Positions 26,991-35,469 of a DNA stretch of 64,000 nt are shown piece after piece. The notes beneath the pieces were generated by a model that saw nothing but the letters and a program-made list of their open reading frames with translations, made no database searches and had not been told where the DNA came from. The position numbers and the translations under genes are program-made. The stretch comes from HGM12587 sp045128635. GTDB taxonomy: Bacteria > Bacillota > Clostridia > Lachnospirales > Lachnospiraceae. The stretch is taken from contig JBGVRS010000066.1 in assembly GCA_045128635.1 (NCBI GenBank), positions 1 to 64,000 on the forward strand, written 5' to 3'. Within the stretch, counting starts at the first letter, position 1. Each line of letters opens with the position of its first letter.

Positions 26991-27746
26991 ATGGAAAATA
27001 CTATAGAAAATTATGGTAATCGATTTGTTGCATTTATCGATATACTTGGATTTAAATCAATTGTAGAAAATACAGAAAACGATACTTCGGAATATATAAG
27101 GATAAAAAATGTTCTTAACTATATTGCTGGGGTTCGAACAGATAATTATCAAGGACCTCTTGCGAAGTATGGTATATTGAAGGAAATTTCTGTGTTTTCT
27201 GACAGTATAGTGATATCGTATTCTCAAGATATTTCTATAGGAGGTTCTCTTTTTCATATTTTACTAGATTTGATTTTTTTATGCCTTGATTTACTAAATG
27301 CCAATATTTTTGTCAGAGGTGCAGTGACTCACGGAAAAATGTATCATGATGAAAAAGTATGCTTTGGTCCTGCAATGATTGATGCATATCAAAAAGAAGA
27401 AAAGATAGCTGTTTATCCTCGAATCATTATAGATGCAAAGGCAATAGAAATGGGCATAAAATATCACGGACAGTCAAACACACCAGAATGGGAATGTGAA
27501 TATTTGGCCAATATAATATCCCAAGATAAAGATGGACAATTTTTCTTGGATTATTTATCACAAATTCAGGAATTTGACAGCACAGAAGCCTATATAAATT
27601 ATATGAGGCGAATAAAGAACTATATTACGATGAATTTGTCAAAAGAATACGATTCCAAGATACAAGAGAAATATTTGTGGTTTGCTGAATATTATAATAA
27701 AGCATTAACGAGAGTTTTTGATGATCCGAGTGATTTACTTATTTAA
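26991..27746 (+). CDS. Class III nucleotide-cyclase-like protein
   Basis: 251 residues, ATG behind GGAGAG. FVAFIDILGFKSIVE near residues 12-26 mirrors the FxDIxGF metal-binding start of class III adenylate/guanylate cyclases, and VFSDSIVISY near 67 mirrors the second metal-aspartate hairpin. RGAVTHGKMY and FGPAMIDAYQKEE follow, then AVYPRIIID. There is no HAMP, REC or membrane part. Pycsar pyrimidine cyclases are stand-alone diverged class III domains paired with TM or TIR effectors; this gene could be similar, with the TM protein at 28074 as partner. Cyclase activity is unproven. Confidence 0.55.
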   Translation: MENTIENYGNRFVAFIDILGFKSIVENTENDTSEYIRIKNVLNYIAGVRTDNYQGPLAKYGILKEISVFSDSIVISYSQDISIGGSLFHILLDLIFLCLDLLNANIFVRGAVTHGKMYHDEKVCFGPAMIDAYQKEEKIAVYPRIIIDAKAIEMGIKYHGQSNTPEWECEYLANIISQDKDGQFFLDYLSQIQEFDSTEAYINYMRRIKNYITMNLSKEYDSKIQEKYLWFAEYYNKALTRVFDDPSDLLI

Positions 27747-27922
27747 GTTGAATGTGCTATATTGAAATACACTATAACTGCAAGTGTTTTGATTGAAAAA
27801 GTGAATTCAATAGCATGCTTTGTGAAGAACATTAATATTTACAACAACGGACCGCTTTTAGTTAGTTGTAGCCAAGTTTGTGGGATAATATAATAGGGGC
27901 ATGAGTGTAAGGAAAGCAGGAT

Positions 27923-28057
27923 ATGGAAGTAGAATACAAAGATCAATTCAAACTATTGGAGAAATATCCGAATGCGACGTATTGTGTGTTAAATAGAGCA
28001 GGGCACAATTTGCAGATAGAGCAGCCGGAACTATTTCAGAGTATTATAAAGAATTAG
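27923..28057 (+). pseudogene. C-terminal remnant of an alpha/beta hydrolase
   Basis: 44 codons encode the end of an alpha/beta-hydrolase: LEKYPNATYCVLNRAGHNLQ with the catalytic-type histidine in RAGHN, then IEQPELFQSIIKN and a stop. The rest of the enzyme is absent, and the frame closes upstream at TAA 27908-27910. It is a leftover of the sequence replaced by the island genes. Confidence 0.75.
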
Positions 28058-28073
28058 TTGAAAGGTGAGGCGT

Positions 28074-28805
28074 ATGTTAATTAGTTTTATCATGTTAGGT
28101 TTATTTGGAGGTCTTAGTGTTTGTGTAATAATTGCAATGATCAAGGTAAAAATTGAGAAAAGGAAAAATAGAGAGTATGTTGTAAAATTGTATAAAGCAT
28201 TAATGGGGTGTTCTCATATATTAATGGTTGTTAGTATGGGATTTCTGTTAATTTATTTTTATACATTGTTATATAATATGTTTTTTTATTTGTGCATGTT
28301 TGTTAGCAAAAGCCCTGAATTTTCAGAGTACATAGCCTTATCGATTATTTTGGTGACATTTCAACCTGCTATGTACTTTATATTAAAGATAGTAAAAAGA
28401 GATTTGTATAAGAAAATGGAACAAAAAGAAATGCAGGAAGCAGGAACCGATATGATTAATAAAATAATAACATACATAAACGAAATTCCTGTAAAAGGCA
28501 TTATTCATATAATTAATTTGATTTTTGTAGTATTGGCAAATTCTTCTAAGGTTTTAAAGGTAGATACCAATCTTGCAACTACTAGTATTTATATGAGTGT
28601 TGCTACATTCTATGCATTGGATAGAGTGGTTGATTACTTTTCAAAGAAGTATAGCGTTTTTTGGAATAAGGTAGATAATAAGCTCTTTGATACAGAAAAA
28701 ATAGACTCAAATGTCAAATTTGGATTAAACGATTTGAAAAATATTAAGGAGAAATTGTTCACTAACTATATTGAGACTGGAATATATAACTTGCCAGAAC
28801 AATGA
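28074..28805 (+). CDS. Multi-TM membrane protein, possible effector of the cyclase-like gene
   Basis: 243 residues from ATG 28074, which has AGGTGAGG nine bases upstream; the GTG at 28065 lies inside that site. Membrane segments are near 4-23, 48-77 (possibly two) and 86-105, with a weaker hydrophobic stretch near 137-155, then a charged cytosolic tail of about 75 residues. No cyclic-nucleotide-binding motif was recognised. It lies downstream of the cyclase-like gene with a gene relic between them. Confidence 0.5.
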   Translation: MLISFIMLGLFGGLSVCVIIAMIKVKIEKRKNREYVVKLYKALMGCSHILMVVSMGFLLIYFYTLLYNMFFYLCMFVSKSPEFSEYIALSIILVTFQPAMYFILKIVKRDLYKKMEQKEMQEAGTDMINKIITYINEIPVKGIIHIINLIFVVLANSSKVLKVDTNLATTSIYMSVATFYALDRVVDYFSKKYSVFWNKVDNKLFDTEKIDSNVKFGLNDLKNIKEKLFTNYIETGIYNLPEQ

Positions 28806-28863
28806 TTTTTTCAGTAATGCAATGTAGTATTTTAGTGATTTGTGTTGATAAGGAGTTGTTGAA

Positions 28864-29730
28864 ATGCGAAAAAGGATATCAGAACAAAATTTTTTCCCTA
28901 ATTTTGATTTATACACGGAATACTATAAAATAGAGGTGCTTATATCTGAAAAGAAAATATTAGGTGTATATAATAAGTTTGGAAAATTTATTCATGATTA
29001 TTTTACATTAGAAGAATATATAGAATACATTTGTTTTAATGATTGGAATTTACGCGGAACTTTTACTTCCATAGCTGAGATGCGAATAAATCTTGGTATA
29101 GAAAGCGGAACTATAACACCGGAAACTATTAATGAGAATCAAGTTCTGGATTTTTTACAATATGCAATAAACTGCTTGTATAGGGCAAAGCAATCTATGA
29201 AAAGAGCACCACATTCTCTTTTTTCAGATGATACAATAGAGACTATGTTGCGTGAAAACATTGATAGTCTTATTAGAAAATTAAATTGTACAACAATATT
29301 CGAGAAAAAGAACCATGAAATATTTGTTATCTACAATAATACGATGGCTTCAGTAATATCAAAGGAGCATCATGATGTTAAAGATAGTATTATGGAATAT
29401 TTGCAGATTGATAATAGAGGTGATTTAAAAAGAAAAGAAGAAATACTATGTTCACTTTATAAGAAATTGGAATCATGTGCAGAGACCTTTAAAGGTACAA
29501 CATATAAAAATTTATATGATGATACCAAGTTGTTGTTTAATAAGTCTGGTGTGCGACACAATGTGGAAAAGGATAGTATTGCGTGTGCTACCTTTTTGAC
29601 AATGGATAAAGAGGAATTGGAAAAATGGTATGATAGGATTTTTGATATGTTTTTGTCTTGTATGGAAATATATAAGTATCTGAACAACAAAGCGGATATA
29701 GATAACATAAAAAAGGGCATATGTACATGA
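28864..29730 (+). CDS. Helical cytosolic protein of unknown function
   Basis: 288 residues, ATG behind AAGGAG, 58 bp after the TM protein and co-directional. The protein is mostly helical, with an N-terminal mixed region (YKIEVLISEKKILGVYNKFG) and a C-terminal helical bundle containing SGVRHN near 230-240, a pattern seen in AbiJ/AbiTii-like and HEPN-like defence proteins (R-x-H with polar neighbours). That comparison is weak. It is probably the last gene of the cyclase-like neighbourhood. Confidence 0.5.
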   Translation: MRKRISEQNFFPNFDLYTEYYKIEVLISEKKILGVYNKFGKFIHDYFTLEEYIEYICFNDWNLRGTFTSIAEMRINLGIESGTITPETINENQVLDFLQYAINCLYRAKQSMKRAPHSLFSDDTIETMLRENIDSLIRKLNCTTIFEKKNHEIFVIYNNTMASVISKEHHDVKDSIMEYLQIDNRGDLKRKEEILCSLYKKLESCAETFKGTTYKNLYDDTKLLFNKSGVRHNVEKDSIACATFLTMDKEELEKWYDRIFDMFLSCMEIYKYLNNKADIDNIKKGICT

Positions 29731-29819
29731 AATAGAAATGCGGTTTAAATGTTGACAAATATTGATACTTTCTGCTTTGAATTACGATGTTTAAAAGATT
29801 TGAAAGTTATGAAAAAAAT

Positions 29820-29848
29820 GTATACACATCTAAAAAATTTGGTATAAT
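29820..29848 (+). promoter_or_regulatory. Extended -10 promoter of the AAA ATPase/subtilase operon
   Basis: TTTGGTATAAT with TATAAT at 29843-29848 and an upstream TGG gives a strong extended -10. A poor -35 (GTATAC at 29820) lies 17 bp upstream. It is the best promoter in the 212-bp gap before 29943. Confidence 0.6.
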
Positions 29849-29942
29849 TAAAGTTAATTTATTGTTGACTAGCAAAAGGGATAATGAACGGTTTATTGGA
29901 CTGAAAAGTTGTTATTATTAAAGAAAAAGGGGGGCAATAAGT

Positions 29943-30899
29943 ATGGCGAATGGAGAACAGATAAAAGCACTCTTAAATGCATATTATAACAGTGACGATG
30001 CACGCTTTAAAACTGTTGCACTGCAAATTGCAGCGAGTGAAGCTAGGTCTGGTCATGCATTATTGGCCAGAGAAATCAAAGAAATAATTGAAAAAAGTAA
30101 TTCTAAAAATAGAATTATTAAGATGAAAAATGATAACCAACTTTTTCATTGTTCAATGATTGAACACAAAGAAATGGAATTGGTCGTTTCAGAAGAAATA
30201 AGAATAAGAATTGAAAGAATATTAACTGAATATAGACAGAGAGAACGACTTCGTAGTTTTGGTATGAAAAACAGAAGTAAGATTTTGGTTGAAGGCGTAC
30301 CAGGTACAGGAAAAACATTAACAGCGAGTATATTAGCAAGCGAATTAAACCTTCCTCTATACATTGTTCAAATGGATAAACTTATAACCAAATTTATGGG
30401 TGAAACCAGTGTGAAATTGCGTCAAATATTTGATGCAATAGCAGAGAATAGCGCAGTTTTTTTGTTTGATGAGTTTGATGCAATTGGGGCAGATAGAAGC
30501 CTTGATAATGAAGTTGGAGAGATGAGAAGAGTGTTAAATACATTTCTACAATTTTTGGAAAATGATGATTCAGATAGTATTATTATTGCTGCTACAAATA
30601 ATCATAAGATGTTAGATCAAGCATTATTTAGAAGGTTTGATGATGTATTGCATTACAGCTTACCGGATGATTTACAGATACAAGAATTATTTAAAATTAA
30701 GTTGGGTGAATTTTACAATAGTAAGGTTGTAACAAAAAAGGTAAGGGAAATGGCATTTGGATTAAGTCATGCTGAAATTACAAAAGTGTGCGAAGACTGC
30801 ATTAAATCGATAATTTTAGAGGATACTAAGTTAACAACACGGATGTTAGAAAAGTGTTTAAAGGAACGTTTGGATGCGTATGTAAGCAAGGAGGCATAA
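29943..30899 (+). CDS. AAA+ ATPase IetA-like, defence system subunit
   Basis: 318 residues, ATG behind GGGGGG. A classical AAA+ core: Walker A GVPGTGKT at 118-125, a pore-like KFMGET near 149, Walker B FLFDEFDAIG with D176-E177, sensor-1 AATNN and an arginine finger region RRFDDV. The N-terminal 85 residues are helical. It overlaps the ribosome site of a subtilisin-like protease gene four bases downstream. The pair matches IetAS (ATPase plus subtilase), described first as a plasmid stability locus and later as an anti-phage system. The exact symbol should be confirmed by alignment. Confidence 0.8.
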   Translation: MANGEQIKALLNAYYNSDDARFKTVALQIAASEARSGHALLAREIKEIIEKSNSKNRIIKMKNDNQLFHCSMIEHKEMELVVSEEIRIRIERILTEYRQRERLRSFGMKNRSKILVEGVPGTGKTLTASILASELNLPLYIVQMDKLITKFMGETSVKLRQIFDAIAENSAVFLFDEFDAIGADRSLDNEVGEMRRVLNTFLQFLENDDSDSIIIAATNNHKMLDQALFRRFDDVLHYSLPDDLQIQELFKIKLGEFYNSKVVTKKVREMAFGLSHAEITKVCEDCIKSIILEDTKLTTRMLEKCLKERLDAYVSKEA

Positions 30900-30902
30900 T
30901 AT

Positions 30903-33392
30903 TTGAATAATCCGAAGAAAAACTTTATATTGGAAAATACATATGAAGTTCACCAATATACGGCGGATGGTACTCGTGGCGGGCAGATTATTAAGCCAAG
31001 AGACAGAGAAAGTCATGGGCGACGTTTATTAAAACAGCTTGATTCTGTATGGCAAAGTAATGAACAACAAAGAGCTATGTTTGCCGCAATAAAAGAACGA
31101 CAGGGTACATATATAGAGTTTAGAGGTGCTGAAAATTGTGATTTAGTATCTAAAAGCCTTGAAAATGCAACACAAGGAATAACATTGCTTAATTTTAGAA
31201 ATGAAATATCCGATGATGGAGTGGTAGTTCAGGCGGCTACAGTATTTGTTCCTGTAGGGAAGGAAAACTATTTCAATAAGAAAATTCAAGAATATCTTGA
31301 ACAAGATACGTCTGCTGGAAATGCTAAAAATAAACCTTTGGTTGAAAGTATCGAAACAATTAAGCTGGCTGTTGTTTCTTCATTTTGGATAGGAGACGTA
31401 AAATACATACCAATGGAAACATCCGAATGGTGTGAATATTGGCTTAGAACAGAAGTGCTGGAAGAAAGAGAAGTAGCAACGCAGTTTTATAGCTTGTGTG
31501 ATAAGATGGAAATACAGCATAAGGATACTTGCATTGTGTTTCCCGAGAAGGTTGTCGTGCTGGCTAAAACTAATAATGCTAAAATTCAGGAGTTGCTAAA
31601 TGAATGTAATGCTATCGCAGAAATTAGAAGGGCTCCGGAAGTGGCTAGTTTTTATACAAGAATGTATGGTCGAGAAGCGAATGAATGGATATTGGATTTA
31701 AAAGACCGACTGGTTCTTGGTCAATCAGGAGTTTGTGTATGTGTATTGGATACAGGTGTGAATTATTCACATCCGTTACTTAAAGATATATTAGCAAGTG
31801 AACATGCTCAGACTGTGGAGATTGAGTGGGGGACAGATGATAAGGATGGGCACGGAACAGAGATGGCAGGACTGTGCGAATACTTTGATTTAGAGCCTAT
31901 TCTGTCAGGACGAGAAAGTGTTGAGATAAATCATAGATTAGAATCTGTAAAGATTTTGCCAAGTGCAGGTACTGATAATTCGCCTGAACTGTATGGTGCT
32001 ATTACAGCAAACGCATCAAGTATGGCAGAAATTGCTAATCCACAAGCAAAGCGTGTATTTTGTATGGCAGTAACTGCGGATAAATATGTAACAAAAGACG
32101 GAGCACCATCTTCTTGGTCAGCGGAATTAGATAGTATTATTGCTGGTGTCATTGATGGAATAAAAAAGTTATATGTTGTATCAGCGGGAAATGTTCGATT
32201 TGATGAACTAAAAAGTGATCAATATCCGTCAGCAAATATTAACCATCCGATAGAGGATCCGGGACAATCGTGGAATGCGATAACAGTTGGCGCATATTCG
32301 AATAGAATTCAATTAAATGACAAGGTTTTTAAAGGGTGGAACCCAATTGCTGATGTCGGGGAGTTGTGTCCATTTAGTTCAACATCAATAACCTGGGATA
32401 ATAAATGGCCGATTAAACCAGAAATATTAATGAACGGTGGAAATGCGATAACTGATGGAACAAATATTGATATTTGCGATGATGTATCTGTATTAACAAC
32501 GAATAGGGATGTAATAGGCAGACCACTTACAACTACTAATGCGACTAGTGCAGCAACCGCACAAGCAGCTTATATGGCGGCTGAATTAATGAGTGCATAT
32601 CCAAGTTTGTGGGAGGAAAGTATACGTGCACTTATGGTGCATTCAGCGCAATGGACAGAACAGATGAAGGCACAGTTCTGTTTTGATAAAAAGAAGAGTG
32701 GCGGTATACGAAGTCTGCTTCGATGTTGTGGTTATGGCATTGCAGATTTGGAGAGAGCTAAAAGTAGCATGGACAATTCTGTTAATATGATAATACAGGC
32801 AGAATTACAGCCATATTGCAAACAAAATAGTGATTACAAAATGAAGGATATGCATCTTCATAAATTGCCATGGCCCACAGAGTTACTGCAATCACTTGAT
32901 AATACTATAGTAAGTATGAAAGTAACGTTGTCATATTATATAGAACCGGCACCGGATCAAAAGGGTTGGAATAATAAATATAGATATGCCTCTAATGCAT
33001 TGCGTTTTGAAGTTATAAATAAAGATCAAAACAAAGAGGATTTTCTGAAACGTGTCAATGCAGAAATAAGAGGCGAAGATAAAAAAGATAAAGGAGAAGG
33101 TTCGACTGGTTCAAGTAGATGGTTTCTTGGAAAAGATAACAGGGATGTTGGTTCTATACATTCAGATATTTGGACTGGACCTGCAGTTGATTTGGCAGAT
33201 TGCAATTATATAGCAATCTTTCCGGTTATTGGATGGTGGAGAGAAAGACATCATCTTGGTAGATATGACGATACAATGAGGTACTCGTTGGTAGTTTCTA
33301 TTTCGACGCCCGAGGAGAGTGTAGATTTCTATACACCGATTCAAACAATAATTGAGCAACAAGTTGCAACTGAAATTGAAATAGAAGTGTAA
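30903..33392 (+). CDS. Subtilisin-like S8 protease IetS-like, defence effector
   Basis: 829 residues, TTG start with AAGGAGG inside the end of the ATPase gene. The catalytic triad is visible: D283 in VLDTGVNYSHP, H317 in GHGTEMAG, and S549 in NATSAATAQAA, which replaces the usual GTSxAxP. There is no signal peptide, so it acts in the cytoplasm, as in IetS. The N-terminal 270 residues are an extra domain, and the C-terminal 200 residues are beta-rich. With the AAA ATPase it forms a compact two-gene system; by family knowledge it is presumed to be activated during infection or plasmid challenge. Confidence 0.83.
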   Translation: MNNPKKNFILENTYEVHQYTADGTRGGQIIKPRDRESHGRRLLKQLDSVWQSNEQQRAMFAAIKERQGTYIEFRGAENCDLVSKSLENATQGITLLNFRNEISDDGVVVQAATVFVPVGKENYFNKKIQEYLEQDTSAGNAKNKPLVESIETIKLAVVSSFWIGDVKYIPMETSEWCEYWLRTEVLEEREVATQFYSLCDKMEIQHKDTCIVFPEKVVVLAKTNNAKIQELLNECNAIAEIRRAPEVASFYTRMYGREANEWILDLKDRLVLGQSGVCVCVLDTGVNYSHPLLKDILASEHAQTVEIEWGTDDKDGHGTEMAGLCEYFDLEPILSGRESVEINHRLESVKILPSAGTDNSPELYGAITANASSMAEIANPQAKRVFCMAVTADKYVTKDGAPSSWSAELDSIIAGVIDGIKKLYVVSAGNVRFDELKSDQYPSANINHPIEDPGQSWNAITVGAYSNRIQLNDKVFKGWNPIADVGELCPFSSTSITWDNKWPIKPEILMNGGNAITDGTNIDICDDVSVLTTNRDVIGRPLTTTNATSAATAQAAYMAAELMSAYPSLWEESIRALMVHSAQWTEQMKAQFCFDKKKSGGIRSLLRCCGYGIADLERAKSSMDNSVNMIIQAELQPYCKQNSDYKMKDMHLHKLPWPTELLQSLDNTIVSMKVTLSYYIEPAPDQKGWNNKYRYASNALRFEVINKDQNKEDFLKRVNAEIRGEDKKDKGEGSTGSSRWFLGKDNRDVGSIHSDIWTGPAVDLADCNYIAIFPVIGWWRERHHLGRYDDTMRYSLVVSISTPEESVDFYTPIQTIIEQQVATEIEIEV

Positions 33393-33445
33393 AGTAAGTA
33401 GGAAAGTGATAATCCCCTCTCGACATTTGAGACGAGATTGATTCT

Positions 33446-33685
33446 TTAAACCGCTTCCAAACTGTCCTCAGCATCCACCCATGCTTGCATCTCGCTATTC
33501 AGCACAAGCCGTGCATATTCAAGCGGATTATCAATCGCCAGAGCATTCAGGCATCGTTGGGAATTAGGTGTGATTCGTATCCCGGATTCTGCCTGATTAC
33601 GGTCAATCTGGAGGAGGTAGCCGTCATAGTGGTTAATGTCGATGCTGTTGTGCATTGGGTTATATCTTGCGGGTATCCATTTCAT
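33446..33685 (-). CDS. DUF6061-type small ICE protein
   Basis: 79 residues from ATG at 33685, with AAAGGA upstream on this strand; the longer reading from 33727 lacks a ribosome site. The sequence carries the DUF6061 pattern YDGYLLQIDRNQAESGIRI, then LNALAIDNPLEYARL and AWVDAEDSLE. This family is common in Lachnospiraceae mobile elements and has no known function. It is oriented against the IetAS operon and ends 54 bp from it. Confidence 0.75.
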   Translation of the reverse strand: MKWIPARYNPMHNSIDINHYDGYLLQIDRNQAESGIRITPNSQRCLNALAIDNPLEYARLVLNSEMQAWVDAEDSLEAV

Positions 33686-33942
33686 TGTTATCAGTCCTTT
33701 TGTTGAAATTGGAGGTAAAAAGCCCATGGACTATTTTGGACTTGAAAAACTTTTGAAATAGATATAATAATCACAAAATGTATCATTATATAAAACAAAA
33801 CATCACTAAAAATATTCAAAACAATACAATTCGTCATATTAACAATTGTGTTGCTACAATTATTGAATAATTTCGATGGATTGTTCTATAAAGCTAGTAA
33901 ATTGAAGCCTTCCGAGGATTAGAAAAAGAATAACAGCGAATG

Positions 33943-33976
33943 AAGTATCAGACGTATATGGTCTGATACTTTTTTC
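33943..33976 (+). terminator. Rho-independent terminator
   Basis: AAGTATCAGAC (33943-33953) pairs with GTCTGATACTT (33961-33971), followed by T-rich TTTTCTT. A short coding relic ending in IEAFRGLEKE precedes it, so the transcript it ended has been lost. The rest of the 33686-34055 gap shows no gene. Confidence 0.85.
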
Positions 33977-34055
33977 TTAAAAAAGTACAAGGTTTCTAAA
34001 AAATGTTCAATTTAAATAAAAATTCAATGAAATTATAATAAATATATCAAAACAC

Positions 34056-34078
34056 GGTACTCGCTATTTGGCGATTAC
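34056..34078 (+). repeat. Solo IS66-type terminal repeat
   Basis: GGTACTCGCTATTTGGCGAT ending in TAC is the mirror of the end at 44260-44280 (GTAATGCCAAATAGCGAG and on). Read inward it begins GTAATCGCC, like the GTAAGCGCC ends of the intact IS66 at 48331. No transposase is attached: a scar of a lost element. Confidence 0.5.
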
Positions 34079-34139
34079 ATTAGAATATTATTAAAAAATA
34101 AACAAAAGATGAAAGTAAAGTTGGCTATGAAAAAACAGT

Positions 34140-34275
34140 ATGTTACAGGTTGTTCAAGGGAATATTACAGATGTTGCAAAATGGAAAAATTGATACAATT
34201 GTAAATGCTGCAAAGCCAACATTAATGGAAAGCAATCAAGAAGCTAAAAATGTTTTAAAAATAACGGATAATTAA
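34140..34275 (+). pseudogene. Truncated and frameshifted macro-domain remnant
   Basis: ATG 34140 opens LQVVQGNITDVAK, the typical first strand and turn of an ADP-ribose macro domain. Adding one A in the GCAAAATGG run continues as MEKIDTIVNAAKPTLM, the IVNAAN-type macro motif, up to a stop at 34275. Only the first 45 or so residues of the domain remain. Confidence 0.65.
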
Positions 34276-34314
34276 GAATCATCCGTTACTTTCTCAAATA
34301 AAGCTTTTGAGAAA
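34262..34314 (+). promoter_or_regulatory. Two adjacent stem-loops before the integrase gene
   Basis: TAACGGAT (34262-34269) pairs with ATCCGTTA (34281-34288), and TTTCTCAAA (34290-34298) pairs with TTTGAGAAA (34306-34314). They lie just before the integrase ribosome site and may control or shield its translation. Confidence 0.45.
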
Positions 34315-34359
34315 AATGTGTTACACTTAGTAGGCAAATTCTACAAAGGAGGACACAAA

Positions 34360-35262
34360 ATGATAAAAGAGAAAGTAGAGCCATATTTAGAATATTGTGA
34401 ATACCGGAAGGAGCTTGACGGAAAGACCTTAAAAGCGTACAGAATCGACTTGAGGCAGTATTTTGAATTTTTTTCAGAAAAAGAACCTGATAAGGAAAGT
34501 ATTGAACGCTATATTACTGAGCTTCATAAAGTTTATAAGCAAAAAACAATAAAGCGTAAAATAGCTTCTATTAAAGCATTCTACAACTATTTGGAAGAGG
34601 AAGAGTTTATAGAAGAAAATCCGTTTAGAAAAATACGGGTAAAATTCAAAGAAGCCATTGTGTTACCAAGGATTATACCTAGAAACGAAATAGAACAGTT
34701 ACTAAATCATATGTATGCAATTCAGAAAAAGGGAAATAAGCAATGGCTGCGTGACATTGCCGTAATAGAGATTTTTTTTGCAACAGGGGCCAGAGTCTAT
34801 GAAATTTCTAATATAAAAGCAGAGAGTATAGATTTGAATTCTGGATTGATTAGATTTAAAGGGAAGGGAAATAAAGAACGCTATATTCAAATAAGTGATG
34901 CACAGGTATTGGAAGTTCTTAAAAAGTATTATCAAGAAAATTCGGAGAAAATTAAACAAAGTGAATATTTTTTTATCAACAGAAACGGGACACGTTTTTC
35001 AGAACAGTCCATTAGAATTATGTTGAAAAAATACAGTAGGCAGGCAGGAATAGAACGAAATATTACACCACACATGTTCCGGCATTCTTTTGCAACATAT
35101 TTGATAGAAGAGGGTGTTGACATTAGTTGTGTACAGCAAATTTTGGGACATAGTTCTATCAAAACCACGCAGATATATATTCATGTTGCTGCGCAAAAAC
35201 AAGCAGAGATATTAAAGAGTAAGCATCCGAGAAATAAAATGAAGATATTGACAGCGGCATAA
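34360..35262 (+). CDS. Tyrosine recombinase/integrase (XerC/D-like)
   Basis: 300 residues from ATG 34360, which has AAAGGAGG at 34345-34352; the upstream GTG at 34318 is unlikely. An N-terminal SAM-like core-binding domain (KTLKAYRIDLRQYFEFF, KTIKRKIASIKAFYNYL) precedes the catalytic domain with R145 in ATGAR, H238 and R241 in HMFRH, H264 in LGHSS and the nucleophile Y273 in TQIYIHV. All active residues are present. It may drive integration of the neighbouring cargo or act on an invertible or cassette-type site; no att site pair could be confirmed. Confidence 0.93.
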   Translation: MIKEKVEPYLEYCEYRKELDGKTLKAYRIDLRQYFEFFSEKEPDKESIERYITELHKVYKQKTIKRKIASIKAFYNYLEEEEFIEENPFRKIRVKFKEAIVLPRIIPRNEIEQLLNHMYAIQKKGNKQWLRDIAVIEIFFATGARVYEISNIKAESIDLNSGLIRFKGKGNKERYIQISDAQVLEVLKKYYQENSEKIKQSEYFFINRNGTRFSEQSIRIMLKKYSRQAGIERNITPHMFRHSFATYLIEEGVDISCVQQILGHSSIKTTQIYIHVAAQKQAEILKSKHPRNKMKILTAA

Positions 35263-35290
35263 ATAAAACATTGTTATTATAGGTGAGTTT

Positions 35291-35319
35291 GACCGGCATA
35301 GAAGTGGCGGTCTTTTTTT
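35291..35319 (+). terminator. Rho-independent terminator of the integrase gene
   Basis: GACCG (35291-35295) pairs with CGGTC (35308-35312), followed by a run of seven T. The stem is short but the tail is strong. Confidence 0.75.
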
Positions 35320-35395
35320 CGTATTGAAATGTAAAGAATCTGAATACATTGTCGAAAAAAATGTTTAAATTGTTGTTGGTACAACGAAATGGCTT

Positions 35396-35432
35396 TGGTA
35401 TAATGGAAGCGATAATATATAGTTATCGGTTA
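35396..35432 (+). promoter_or_regulatory. Extended -10 promoter and GATAA-N7-TTATC dyad (copy 1)
   Basis: TGGTATAAT places TATAAT at 35399-35404. The 22-bp element at 35411-35432 begins at the expected start of transcription and holds a dyad GATAA-N7-TTATC, followed by GGTTA. All 22 bases recur, in the same sense relative to the gene, upstream of the TPR-like gene at 38257-38278. Confidence 0.7.
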
Positions 35433-35469
35433 CTAATATCTTAATAATATTTGAATGGTGGGGAATATA

